Positions 7,665 through 16,189 of a stretch of 26,395 bases of DNA are shown in pieces. How positions within the stretch are numbered: position 1 is the first letter of the stretch; each line of letters begins with the position of its first letter. A program made the position numbers and the translations under genes. The notes beneath the pieces were generated by a model. It worked only from the letters and a program-made list of their open reading frames with translations, had not been told where the DNA came from and made no database searches. Source of the DNA: Vitreoscilla sp. (lineage in GTDB: Bacteria > Pseudomonadota > Gammaproteobacteria > Burkholderiales > Neisseriaceae); NCBI GenBank assembly GCA_030150505.1, contig JASLFS010000076.1, positions 1-26,395 of the forward strand. The letters are read 5' to 3'.

Positions 7665-8969
7665 TTAAGAAACTTCTTCATCGAGTGATTTTAGAAACTT
7701 TAGCTTTTCCGAGATTTTAATTTCTAAACCACGCTGCACGGGTTGATACCAATCGGGTTCACTTAAATTATCTGGCATGTAACTTTCTCCTGCCGCATAT
7801 GCATGTGGTTCGTCATGAGCATATCGGTATGCTTGTCCATGTCCTAATTCTTGCATGAGTTTGGTAGGTGCATTGCGTAAATGCATTGGGACAGCGGAGC
7901 TAGGATGTTCTGCAATAAATGATTTGGCTTGTTTGTAGGCGATATAGCCAGCATTGCTTTTGGGTGCGCTAGCCAAATATAAAATGGCTTGTGCTAATGC
8001 TAATTCGCCTTCAGGGGAGCCTAAGCGTTCATAAGTTGTTGCTGCATCATTGGCAATTTGCATAGCGCGAGGATCGGCTAAGCCTATATCTTCCCATGCT
8101 ATTCGGACGATTCTTCTGGATAGATAACGAGGATCAACGCCGCCATCTAACATTCTACATAACCAATACAATGCAGCATTTGGGTGCGAGCCACGAACAG
8201 ATTTATGCAATGCTGAAATTTGGTCATAAAACTGATCACCGCCTTTATCAAAATGACGCACGGTAGTGCCTAGTATTTCTTTTAAAAAGGCTTGGTCAAT
8301 GTGTGATACGTTTAAATTTTTGGCAGCATTAAATGTTTGTTCTAAAGTGTTTAATAAGCGTCTTGCATCACCGTCGGCAATGGTTGTTAAGCTAGTGTAA
8401 GCAGATTCAGCAAGCTTAAGCATTTGGTAATCAGGCTGTTGCAATGTTTTATTAATCAGCTTTTTTAAATCATTTGGTTCTAATGATTTTAATGTGTATA
8501 CAGCAGCACGGCTAAGAAGGGCGGAGTTAACTTCAAAAGATGGGTTTTCAGTGGTTGCCCCAATGAATGTTAATAATCCACTTTCTACATATGGTAAAAA
8601 AGCATCTTGCTGTGATTTGTTGAATCGATGGACTTCATCAACGAATAAAATAGTTTGCCTACCTTGTTGTAAGGCTATCTGTGCTTCTTCAACTGCTTGT
8701 CGAATATCTTTTACGCCGCTAAAGACTGCTGAAAGTGGAATAAATTTGGCTTGAAAACTGTTCGCAAGAATGCGAGCAAGGGTGGTTTTTCCTACACCAG
8801 GAGGACCCCATAAAATCATAGAATGAGGTTGTTGACTTTCAATGGCGATGCGTAAAGGTTTTCCATGGCCAACCAAATGTTGTTGCCCGATAATATCATC
8901 TAAAGATTGTGGTCTTAAGTGTTCAGCTAACGGTGCTTTGGGTTGTTGGTTAAATAAATCTTGGCTCAT
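7665..8969 (-). CDS. rarA: Replication-associated recombination protein RarA (AAA+ ATPase)
   Basis: This 434-residue AAA+ ATPase is related to clamp loaders and acts at stalled replication forks and gaps. Walker A GPPGVGKT is at 55-62, Walker B with DEVH at 111-114, and a sensor-1 stretch FIGATTENPSF at about 135-145. The C-terminal half carries the RarA signatures NAALYWLCRMLDGG and RRIVRIAWEDIGLADPRAM. The short N-terminal LFNQQPKAPLAEHLRP segment is also typical. It is divergent from thrC across 192 nt and upstream of hrpA on the same strand. I could not find a confident promoter. The family is sometimes called MgsA. Confidence 0.96.
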   Translation of the reverse strand: MSQDLFNQQPKAPLAEHLRPQSLDDIIGQQHLVGHGKPLRIAIESQQPHSMILWGPPGVGKTTLARILANSFQAKFIPLSAVFSGVKDIRQAVEEAQIALQQGRQTILFVDEVHRFNKSQQDAFLPYVESGLLTFIGATTENPSFEVNSALLSRAAVYTLKSLEPNDLKKLINKTLQQPDYQMLKLAESAYTSLTTIADGDARRLLNTLEQTFNAAKNLNVSHIDQAFLKEILGTTVRHFDKGGDQFYDQISALHKSVRGSHPNAALYWLCRMLDGGVDPRYLSRRIVRIAWEDIGLADPRAMQIANDAATTYERLGSPEGELALAQAILYLASAPKSNAGYIAYKQAKSFIAEHPSSAVPMHLRNAPTKLMQELGHGQAYRYAHDEPHAYAAGESYMPDNLSEPDWYQPVQRGLEIKISEKLKFLKSLDEEVS

Positions 8970-9161
8970 GCTTTACTGCCCAATTCAATTGAGTCCTCAA
9001 AGCAGTCATTGTAACAAAATCGCCTTAACTTGGCTTTGTTATAGAAAAATGGCAAGAAAATAAAATTTAGCTGCACGAAAGCAGTAAGATAAGCTAGACT
9101 AATGGATAATTATTTAAATACCAAACATGATTAATACTTACTATTTGTAGAAATTGACATT

Positions 9162-10577
9162 ATGAAATACATCAGTACTCGTGGCGAAACAGCCCACATG
9201 AATTTTACCGACGTCTTACTAATGGGTTTAGCACCAGATGGCGGGTTAATGGTGCCAGAAGAATATCCTCAAGTTGATGAACAAACATTGGCAATGTGGC
9301 GCCAATTAAGCTATCCAGAGTTAGCTTATGAAATTATGTCATTGTATATTGATGATATCCCTGCAAATGATTTAAAAGAATTAGTCAATAAAACGTACAC
9401 TCAAGATGTTTTTGGCTCTAAAGAAATTACACCGGTTCGTACTTTGAGTGATGGCATTAAGGTGCAAGCTTTATCCAATGGTCCAACATTGGCATTTAAA
9501 GATATGGCTATGCAGTTTTTGGGCAATTTATTTGAATATGTTTTAAAGCGTGATAATAAACAGTTAAATATTTTAGGCGCAACCAGTGGAGATACTGGTA
9601 GTGCTGCTGAATATGCGATGCGTGGTAAAGAAAATATTAATGTATTTATGCTGTCTCCTGCAGGCAAAATGAGTGAGTTTCAACGTGCTCAAATGTATAG
9701 CTTAGCGGATAAAAATATTTTCAATATTGCTGTCGATGGTTTATTTGATGATTGCCAAGATATTGTTAAAGCAACGCAGGGTGATTTGAGTTTTAAAGAA
9801 GACCATTATATTGGTACGGTTAATTCGATTAACTGGGCTCGTATTGTTGCTCAAGTGGTTTATTATTTCCAAGGTTACTTCTTGGCGACCAATAGCAATG
9901 AAGAAAAAGTGAGTTTCTGTGTGCCGACGGGCAACTTTGGTAATGTTTTCGCTGGTCATATTGCACGGATGATGGGTTTGCCTATTCATCGTTTGATTGT
10001 TGCAACCAATGAAAATGATGTATTGGATGAGTTCTTTAAGTCAGGTTCTTATCGCCCACGCACGCCAGCTAATACATTTATTACATCTAGCCCATCTATG
10101 GATATTTCAAAAGCGTCGAATTTTGAACGTTTTGTGTTTGATTTGATGCAAAGAGATGCCCAAGAAGTTGCTGCATTATGGGCGGAAGTAAATGCAGGCG
10201 TTGGTTTTGATTTGAAATTATGGTTAGATAAAATTAACCATGGTTATGGCTTTGTTGCTGGAGCAAGTACGCATGCGGATCGGTTAAATGTGATTCGTGA
10301 TGTTTATTTGGCCAAAGATGGTTTTGTTGACCCACATACGGCTGATGGCATTAAAGTTGCCCGAGAGATGCGTGAAGTAGGGGAAGTCATTGTTTGTTTG
10401 GAAACAGCATTGGCAACCAAATTTGATGCGACTGTGCATGAAGCATTGGGTTCTGACGTTGAAATCCCTCGCCCTGAAGCATTATCTGGTTTGGAAAGCA
10501 AAGAGCAGTTTGTAACGAATATGCCAAACAATGTGGATGCGGTAAAAGCATTTGTTAAAGAGCAATTAGCAAAATAA
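9162..10577 (+). CDS. thrC: Threonine synthase
   Basis: This 471-residue PLP enzyme converts O-phospho-homoserine to threonine, the last step of threonine synthesis. The N-terminus MKYISTRGE is the usual start of the long bacterial ThrC form. The PLP-binding lysine is K113 in PTLAFKDMAMQFL, followed by the phosphate-cup region GATSGDTGSAA (about 139-149) and the phosphate-contact segment VPTGNFGN (about 254-261). The upstream ribosome site is weak (GTAGAAATTGACATT before the ATG). It is monocistronic, ending in an inverted pair of uptake sequences that works as a terminator. Confidence 0.97.
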   Translation: MKYISTRGETAHMNFTDVLLMGLAPDGGLMVPEEYPQVDEQTLAMWRQLSYPELAYEIMSLYIDDIPANDLKELVNKTYTQDVFGSKEITPVRTLSDGIKVQALSNGPTLAFKDMAMQFLGNLFEYVLKRDNKQLNILGATSGDTGSAAEYAMRGKENINVFMLSPAGKMSEFQRAQMYSLADKNIFNIAVDGLFDDCQDIVKATQGDLSFKEDHYIGTVNSINWARIVAQVVYYFQGYFLATNSNEEKVSFCVPTGNFGNVFAGHIARMMGLPIHRLIVATNENDVLDEFFKSGSYRPRTPANTFITSSPSMDISKASNFERFVFDLMQRDAQEVAALWAEVNAGVGFDLKLWLDKINHGYGFVAGASTHADRLNVIRDVYLAKDGFVDPHTADGIKVAREMREVGEVIVCLETALATKFDATVHEALGSDVEIPRPEALSGLESKEQFVTNMPNNVDAVKAFVKEQLAK

Positions 10578-10597
10578 GATTGATTTGATTTTCAAAG

Positions 10598-10629
10598 AGG
10601 CTGCCTGAACCTTTCAGGCAGCCTCTTTT
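10598..10629 (+). terminator. Terminator built from inverted uptake sequences
   Basis: AGGCTGCCTGAA at 10598-10609 and its exact reverse complement at 10613-10624 form a 12-bp stem with a 3-nt loop, followed by a T run. It ends thrC and supplies two copies of the uptake sequence. This double use is a known neisserial arrangement. Confidence 0.95.
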
Positions 10630-10682
10630 TGTTGATATCTTAGATATAGTATTATTACTCTATGAATGATGAGTTTAACCGA

Positions 10683-10711
10683 TTGTTACAGCGTTCTTCA
10701 TTGTTTATAAG
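10683..10711 (+). promoter_or_regulatory. Promoter for msbA
   Basis: TTGTTA (10683-10688), a 17-nt spacer and TATAAG (10706-10711) make a good sigma-70 promoter with a start near 10718. That is downstream of the first in-frame ATG (10712), so it also decides the msbA start. Confidence 0.65.
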
Positions 10712-10768
10712 ATGCTTTTATTTTACAATGTCAGGTTTAGTCCTATATATGAAAAGAGATTGCCTTTA

Positions 10769-12538
10769 ATGAAACAAAGTCACAATGGTGCAGTTAGCAG
10801 CGTTGACCTCTATCTTCGTTTGGCAGGGTATTTGAAAAGCTATTGGAAAATATTTATTATTTCCATTATTTCGATGATTATTGCTGCCGTCACAGAGCCT
10901 TTATTTGTGTCTTTGCTTAAGCCATTAATTGATGAAGGATTCGTGGAGAAGAATGCGCAAGCAATGAACTGGATTCCTTTGGGAATCATTGGCTTATTTG
11001 TTGCACGAGGTTTATTTTCTTATATTAATATTTATACAACCAGCTACCTTTCTGGGCACTTAGTTCAAAAGTTACGGGCGCAGATGTTTGCGAAAATGTT
11101 GCGATTACCTGTTTCTTATTTTGGTGAAAATCCCAGTGGGCGTGTCATGTCAAAAGTGTTGAATGACGCGAATCAAATTTCACAAGCTGGCTTTAATATT
11201 ATTACGGTGACTGTTAAAGATGGCGTGACAGTTATCGGATTAATGGGATTGTTGCTTTACCATGATTGGCAATTAACCTTAATTACATTAGGCTGCTTAC
11301 CGATTGTTACCCTTTGTGTGCGTTATGTTAGTAAGCGTTTGCGTCGACTTTCTCAAATCAATCAGTCTCAAATGGGACGAATGACTCAGATACTGAATGA
11401 GTCAATAGATTGTGCCAAAGTTGTTAAAGTATATGGCGGCCAAACCCGAGAAGAAGCGCATTTTACCGATGCGGCAAAATCGGTACGTGAAAATAATGTT
11501 AAGCAAGAAGCTACCTCTGCTATTAGCACAGGGGTTACACAATTAATCATTGCAACAGCATTGGCAGCTATTTTGTATTTTGCAGCACAACGAGCAAGGC
11601 AAGATGCCTTTAGTGCTGGTGCATTTATGTCATTTTTATCAGGTATGTTGATGCTATTCCAACCTGTTAAACGCATTACAAGCATGACACAATCCTTACA
11701 AAGAGGTTTGGCTGCTGCAGAAAGTGTATTTGGTTTCTTGGATGAACCAAGTGAAACAGATAATGGAACGAAAGTTTTAACCAATATTGAAGGTGATCTT
11801 CGTTTTGAAAATGTTTCTTTTCGTTACCCAGAGGCAGAAAGCTATAGCATTAATGGCTTGGATTTAACCATTAAACGAGGCTCAATGGTGGCATTAGTAG
11901 GCGCTTCTGGTTGTGGTAAAACAACTTTAGCCAACATGATTCCACGCTTTTTTGATCCTAGCAAAGGCCAAGTAACATTGGCTGGTGTAGATTTAAAAGA
12001 CTACACGTTAGAAAGCTTACGTCAAAACATGGCTTTGGTTAGCCAAGATGTTGTGTTATTTAATGACACCATTGCTAGCAATATTGCTTATGGACAATTG
12101 GCAGATAAGATTACCGAAGAAGATATTATTAAAGCAGCGAAAGCCGCTAATGCTTGGCAATTTATTGAACAAATGCCAGATGGTTTGCATACGCTTATTG
12201 GTGAAAATGGCATGAAATTATCAGGTGGGCAGCGCCAACGTTTGGCAATTGCTCGCGCGTTACTTAAAAATGCACCTATTTTAATTTTAGATGAAGCAAC
12301 CAGTGCATTAGATACTGAATCAGAAAGATTAGTACAGGCAGCCTTGGATAATTTAATGCAAAATCGCACGACAATCGTGATTGCTCACAGGCTAAGCACG
12401 ATTGAAAATGCTGATAACATTGTGGTTATGCATGCAGGGGAAATAGTTGAAGAAGGTCGACATCATGAGTTGTTAGCCAAGCAAGGACGTTATGCTAGCT
12501 TGCATGCAATACAAATTGATGACAAACAAGAGCAGTGA
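10769..12538 (+). CDS. msbA: Lipid A export ATP-binding/permease protein MsbA
   Basis: This half-size ABC exporter flips lipid A-core across the inner membrane using ATP. From the chosen start it has 589 residues: six transmembrane helices in the first about 320, then a nucleotide-binding domain with Walker A GASGCGKT (378-385), signature LSGGQ (484-488) and Walker B ILILDEAT (504-511). MsbA-type features include PLIDEGF early in the permease and VKVYGGQ in the coupling region. An in-frame ATG at 10712 would add 19 residues, but it overlaps the promoter -10 and lacks a ribosome site; the ATG at 10769 has AAGAGA upstream. No terminator separates it from fpr 64 nt downstream, so the two are probably co-transcribed. 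Other ABCB-type exporters share the architecture, but MsbA fits best. Confidence 0.92.
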   Translation: MKQSHNGAVSSVDLYLRLAGYLKSYWKIFIISIISMIIAAVTEPLFVSLLKPLIDEGFVEKNAQAMNWIPLGIIGLFVARGLFSYINIYTTSYLSGHLVQKLRAQMFAKMLRLPVSYFGENPSGRVMSKVLNDANQISQAGFNIITVTVKDGVTVIGLMGLLLYHDWQLTLITLGCLPIVTLCVRYVSKRLRRLSQINQSQMGRMTQILNESIDCAKVVKVYGGQTREEAHFTDAAKSVRENNVKQEATSAISTGVTQLIIATALAAILYFAAQRARQDAFSAGAFMSFLSGMLMLFQPVKRITSMTQSLQRGLAAAESVFGFLDEPSETDNGTKVLTNIEGDLRFENVSFRYPEAESYSINGLDLTIKRGSMVALVGASGCGKTTLANMIPRFFDPSKGQVTLAGVDLKDYTLESLRQNMALVSQDVVLFNDTIASNIAYGQLADKITEEDIIKAAKAANAWQFIEQMPDGLHTLIGENGMKLSGGQRQRLAIARALLKNAPILILDEATSALDTESERLVQAALDNLMQNRTTIVIAHRLSTIENADNIVVMHAGEIVEEGRHHELLAKQGRYASLHAIQIDDKQEQ

Positions 12539-12602
12539 TTTTAAATAATCGACTACCATAGAAACAAATACGATTAATTTTAATATTTTGGGAAGTTAAA
12601 CG

Positions 12603-13379
12603 ATGGCAGCATTTAATACAGTAAAAGTTCTATCAGTGCATCATTGGACTGAAGCATATTTTAGTTTCACTTGTGAGCGTGATGATAGCTTACGCTTTGA
12701 AAATGGTCAGTTCGTTATGATCGGTCTGATGGTTGATGGCAAACCATTGATGCGAGCTTATAGTGTAGCGAGTGCTAACTGGGAAGAACATTTAGAATTC
12801 TTTAGTATTAAAGTTCAAGATGGTCCTTTGACTAGCCGTTTACAGCATTTACAACCAGGCGATGATATTTTAGTTAGTAAAAAACCAACGGGAACATTGG
12901 TTGTCAGTGACTTAAACCCTGGTAAAAATTTATATTTATTAGCGACAGGTACTGGTTTGGCACCATTTTTGAGTGTGACCAAAGATCCTGAAGTATATGA
13001 GCAATTTGACAAAGTTATTTTGGTTCACGGTGTGCGTTATAAAAAAGATTTAGCATACTACGAGCATTTCACTAAAGAATTAATGAATCATGAATTCATT
13101 GGTGATATTGTTAAAGAAAAATTGATTTACTATCCAATTGTTTCTCGTGAAGATTTCGAAAACAAAGGTCGTTTAACTAATTTAATGCGCAGCGGCCAAT
13201 TATTTGAAGACATCGGTTTGCCTAAAATGAATCCAGAAGTGGATCGTGCCATGATTTGTGGTGGCCCAGCGATGTTGAAAGATACAAGTGAAATGCTTGA
13301 TGAATTCGGTTTAACCGTATCACCTAAAACAGGTCAACGTGGTGATTATGTGATTGAAAGAGCATTCGTTGGTCAATAA
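12603..13379 (+). CDS. fpr: Ferredoxin/flavodoxin-NADP+ reductase
   Basis: This 258-residue FAD enzyme moves electrons between NADPH and ferredoxin or flavodoxin, supporting iron-sulfur and radical enzymes and the oxidative stress response. The FAD motif RAYS is at 51-54 (followed by VAS), the NADP-binding GTGLAP is at 116-121, a second NADP segment CGGPAMLKD is near 219-227, and the C-terminus ends ERAFVGQ, as in the bacterial Fpr subclass where a tail residue stacks near the flavin. A GGGAAG-like ribosome site precedes the ATG. It lies between msbA and lysO with short gaps (64 and 33 nt) and no terminators. Confidence 0.95.
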   Translation: MAAFNTVKVLSVHHWTEAYFSFTCERDDSLRFENGQFVMIGLMVDGKPLMRAYSVASANWEEHLEFFSIKVQDGPLTSRLQHLQPGDDILVSKKPTGTLVVSDLNPGKNLYLLATGTGLAPFLSVTKDPEVYEQFDKVILVHGVRYKKDLAYYEHFTKELMNHEFIGDIVKEKLIYYPIVSREDFENKGRLTNLMRSGQLFEDIGLPKMNPEVDRAMICGGPAMLKDTSEMLDEFGLTVSPKTGQRGDYVIERAFVGQ

Positions 13380-13412
13380 TTTAGTATTTAATCGTTAATT
13401 GTGAAATAAACA

Positions 13413-14327
13413 ATGCTAAAAACATTAATTTGGGTTTTGTTACCCTTATTCATCGGTTTTCTGATTCATATTAGAAAACCGATACTTTTATCTTGGGTTA
13501 ATCAGACTGTTAACTGGATTATTTATATCATTCTGGGTTTGATGGGTTTAGGATTGGCTCAGCTTGATAATCTTTTCACTCAGATGGGGCATATTCTAGG
13601 CTCTGCCAGTGTTATTTTTGGGTTGGTTATGGTTTGTAACCTCGGTTGCTTAATGCTCTATGATAGAAGATTAAAGCGTCAGGTGAGTACAGATACCTTG
13701 CCAAGTCAAGAAGGTGGATTGCTATCGGCATTTTCAGGCTCAATGAAGCAGGTTAGCTGTGTTGTGCTTGGCGTATTGATTGGTTTGCAATTACCTGAGC
13801 AATGGCTACCTTCATCAGATCTTAGTAGCTACGCACTGAGTATTCTCCTGTTTCTAATTGGTGTTCAATTACGAAGTAGTAATATCAGCCTACGTCATGT
13901 TTTTTTCAATAAGCACGGCATTATCACTGCCATTATTTTCGTTTTAAGCTGTTGGCTAGCAGGTATCTTAGTTGCTTTGGTATTGGATGTACCGTGGTCG
14001 CAAGGTTTAGCCATTACTTCAAGTTATGGGTGGTATTCATTATCGAGTATTGTCATGAATGATGCTTATGGACCCATTTGGGGAGCCATTGCCTTAACCA
14101 ACGACTTAGCCCGTGAGATATTTGCATTAGTGATGATTCCTATTTTAATGCGTCGCTTTGCCATGGCTGCAGTTGGTAGCGGCGGGGCTACTAGTTTAGA
14201 TTTCGTCTTGCCCGTGATTCAACGTTCTGGTGGTATTGAGATGGTAACGGTTGCGATTAGTTTTGGATTTATCGTTAATGTGCTGGCTCCAGTCCTAATG
14301 TTGTTTTTCGCAAATAGTACATGGTGA
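13413..14327 (+). CDS. lysO: LysO family lysine exporter
   Basis: This 304-residue inner-membrane protein has about eight hydrophobic segments. The second half carries the LysO (formerly YbjE/DUF340) signature: SSYGWYSLSSIVMNDAYG at about 204-221, LTNDLAREIFALVMIP at about 228-243 and SGGATSLDFVLPVIQRSGG at about 256-274, with an Asp and a Glu in membrane regions likely used for proton coupling. In E. coli LysO exports lysine and the toxic analogue thialysine. It begins 33 nt after fpr and probably shares its transcript. I see no clear hairpin after it. Confidence 0.9.
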   Translation: MLKTLIWVLLPLFIGFLIHIRKPILLSWVNQTVNWIIYIILGLMGLGLAQLDNLFTQMGHILGSASVIFGLVMVCNLGCLMLYDRRLKRQVSTDTLPSQEGGLLSAFSGSMKQVSCVVLGVLIGLQLPEQWLPSSDLSSYALSILLFLIGVQLRSSNISLRHVFFNKHGIITAIIFVLSCWLAGILVALVLDVPWSQGLAITSSYGWYSLSSIVMNDAYGPIWGAIALTNDLAREIFALVMIPILMRRFAMAAVGSGGATSLDFVLPVIQRSGGIEMVTVAISFGFIVNVLAPVLMLFFANSTW

Positions 14328-14406
14328 TTTTTTCAAAATGTATTTAACCAATAGAATTATTTAAATATTTGATAAATTAATTTATATTTGCGCGAATACG
14401 AACAAT

Positions 14407-14434
14407 TTGGCACAATAGGTAACATATTGATAAT
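14407..14434 (+). promoter_or_regulatory. Promoter for glpR-like gene
   Basis: TTGGCA (14407-14412), a 16-nt spacer and GATAAT (14429-14434) predict a start near 14440, leaving a very short leader before the ATG at 14458. Confidence 0.55.
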
Positions 14435-14457
14435 CACTTTATATATATTTGAATATT

Positions 14458-15234
14458 ATGCCAAGTCGCCCACCACGCCATGAGAAAATCATTGCTTTAA
14501 TAAAAGAACATGGTTTTATGCCAATTGAAGAGTTGGCGAAAACTTTGGATGTTACACCTCAAACTGTACGTCGTGATATTAATCAATTATGTGAAGAGAA
14601 TATTCTTCGCCGATATCATGGTGGTGCAGCTTTAGGAAGTAGTGTCGAAAACGATGATTACTACTCAAGAAAAGACCGTCTGCAAAATGAAAAAACGCAT
14701 ATTGCAGAATTAATTGCTGATCATATTCCTGATAATTCATCATTGTTTATGGGAATCGGAACAACTGTTGAGGCAGCTGCACTGGCTTTAACGAAAAAGC
14801 ATAAAGGCTTGTGTATTATTACCAATAATATTCATGTTGCTTCTATTGTTTCGGCTAGAAATGATTTTACGGTAATGATTACTTCAGGTGTCGTTCGCGC
14901 GGCGGATGGCGGTATTACTGGAGTAGCAACATTGGATTTTATTAATCAATTCAAAGTTGATTATGCTATTTTAAGCGCAGCCAGTGTTGAAACCGATGGT
15001 TCTCTTTTGGACTTTGATTATAAAGAAGTGAGCATAGCGCAAGCCATGATGGAAAATGCACGCCACCGTTATTTGGCTGTTGATCACAGTAAATTCAATA
15101 GAAATGCATTGGTGCGCATGGGACATGTGACAGATTTTAATTCACTGTTTACCGATTCAGAGCCATCAGATGCAATGCAACGCCGTTTAGAAGATGCTGG
15201 AGTGAAATGGTATTTAGCGGATAAAGAAGAATAA
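14458..15234 (+). CDS. glpR: DeoR-family repressor, GlpR type
   Basis: This 258-residue DNA-binding repressor has an N-terminal winged helix with recognition helix TPQTVRRDINQL (33-44) and RRYHGGAAL directly after, as in GlpR. The C-terminal sugar-phosphate-sensing domain contains IGTTVEAAA, ITNNIHVA, the GGITGVATLDF segment and VDHSKFNRNALVRMG, closely resembling E. coli GlpR, which binds glycerol-3-phosphate. I use the ATG at 14458; an in-frame TTG nine bases earlier is possible but has no ribosome site. No glycerol or sugar-phosphate gene is in the window, so its targets are unseen. It has its own promoter and a bidirectional terminator. Another sugar-phosphate effector cannot be excluded. 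Confidence 0.88.
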   Translation: MPSRPPRHEKIIALIKEHGFMPIEELAKTLDVTPQTVRRDINQLCEENILRRYHGGAALGSSVENDDYYSRKDRLQNEKTHIAELIADHIPDNSSLFMGIGTTVEAAALALTKKHKGLCIITNNIHVASIVSARNDFTVMITSGVVRAADGGITGVATLDFINQFKVDYAILSAASVETDGSLLDFDYKEVSIAQAMMENARHRYLAVDHSKFNRNALVRMGHVTDFNSLFTDSEPSDAMQRRLEDAGVKWYLADKEE

Positions 15235-15242
15235 TGAATTGT

Positions 15243-15279
15243 AAAAAAGCCATACTTTGATTAATCAGTATGGCTTTTT
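15243..15279. terminator. Bidirectional terminator between glpR and ridA
   Basis: A 13-bp perfect stem AAAAAGCCATACT / AGTATGGCTTTTT has a 10-nt loop and A and T tracts at both ends. It serves the convergent glpR-like gene and ridA. Confidence 0.9.
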
Positions 15280-15286
15280 AATTAAA

Positions 15287-15634
15287 TTATGCCAATGCTG
15301 TTAATTTAATTTCTACTTTCCATTCTGCAACCGCTAATTTTGCTTCTACACAAGCACGAGCAGGTGCTATTTCTTCGCTGCACCAAGCATCCCAAGCTTC
15401 ATTCATTAAAGAATAATCATTCATATCTTTTAAATAAATAGTTGCTTCTAAAATCTTATTTTTACTAGAGCCTAGCTTTTCTAGCAAAGTATCAACTTGT
15501 TCAAGAACACTTTCAGTTTGGGCTTTTGCATCTGCTTGTGGGTTTAAAGGCACTTGACCTGCAAGAAAGATAAAACCATTCGCAATTACAGCTTCTGCTA
15601 AGCGATTGTTGGCATCATGGCGTATAATAGACAT
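15287..15634 (-). CDS. ridA: RidA/YjgF family enamine-imine deaminase
   Basis: This 115-residue protein belongs to the RidA/YER057c/UK114 family, which hydrolyses reactive enamines and imines such as 2-aminoacrylate made by PLP enzymes. Visible features are FIFLAGQVPLNP near the N-terminus, a VLEQVDTLLEKLGSS helix and the C-terminal ARACVEAKLAVAEWKVEIKLTA segment, where the family carries its conserved Arg and acidic residue. The frame is open 99 nt further upstream, but GAAAGG at 15641-15646 sits six bases before the ATG at 15634, and the extension would overlap the divergent gene. It diverges from the YbaK deacylase across 69 nt. The sequence resembles the less studied YoaB/RutC-like side branch as much as classical RidA, so the exact substrate is open. 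Confidence 0.88.
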   Translation of the reverse strand: MSIIRHDANNRLAEAVIANGFIFLAGQVPLNPQADAKAQTESVLEQVDTLLEKLGSSKNKILEATIYLKDMNDYSLMNEAWDAWCSEEIAPARACVEAKLAVAEWKVEIKLTALA

Positions 15635-15703
15635 CATTTTCCTTTCAAAATAATCGCTAAATTCTATCATGAGATATCTGATTTGATTAGCAGTAAAATT
15701 AAA

Positions 15704-16189
15704 ATGAGTAAAATTAAATACCCAGTTACCCAAGCCATTCGTTTTTTACGAAAACATAAAGTGAGTTACGAGCCTTTTGAATATGATTACGTTGAAAAGG
15801 GTGGGACATCGCAATCTGCGGCTGCTTTAGGCGTTGATGAGCACCGTGTTATTAAAACAATCATTTTGCAAAATGAAAATAAACAAGGTTTGGTTGTTTT
15901 AATGCATGGTGATAAACAAATATCAACGCGAAACTTAGCTAGGCAGCTGGGCATGAAGCACATTGAACCAGCTCAGCCTGAGCAAGCTAATAAATGGTCA
16001 GGATATTTGGTTGGTGGCACTAGTCCATTTGGATTAAAGACAAATTTACCCGTATATGCAGAAAAAACGATTTTTGATTTGCCTAAATTTTATATTAATG
16101 GTGGCAAGCGAGGTTTTTTAATAGCTGTGGGTGCTGATGCTTTAAAGGCATTAGAGGCCAAAGTCGTCGAAGTCGCGACTGAAGCCTGA
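15704..16189 (+). CDS. ybaK: Cys-tRNA(Pro)/Cys-tRNA(Cys) deacylase YbaK
   Basis: This 161-residue member of the YbaK/EbsC family hydrolyses Cys-tRNA(Pro) mischarged by prolyl-tRNA synthetase, a trans-editing step that protects proteome accuracy. The length matches E. coli YbaK. Family features include the N-terminal TQAIRFLRKHKVSYEPFEYDY, VIKTIILQ with the conserved active-site Lys, GTSPFGLK (about 106-113) and FYINGGKRGFLIAV near the end. I start at the ATG at 15704 because it matches the family N-terminus; the open frame upstream would run into the ridA leader. Its last 39 bases overlap the end of recX on the other strand. Confidence 0.93.
   Translation: MSKIKYPVTQAIRFLRKHKVSYEPFEYDYVEKGGTSQSAAALGVDEHRVIKTIILQNENKQGLVVLMHGDKQISTRNLARQLGMKHIEPAQPEQANKWSGYLVGGTSPFGLKTNLPVYAEKTIFDLPKFYINGGKRGFLIAVGADALKALEAKVVEVATEA

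Noticed and set aside
8010..8022. AGGCTCCCCTGAA on the minus strand within rarA, similar to the variant uptake sequence.
   Set aside because: It has one extra C compared with AGGCTCCCTGAA and is fully explained by the codons for Gly-Ser-Pro-Glu.
3702..8969. hrpA and rarA side by side, considered as a helicase/ATPase defence pair.
   Set aside because: Both are full-length housekeeping proteins with standard motifs. No nuclease, effector or mobile-element marker lies nearby.
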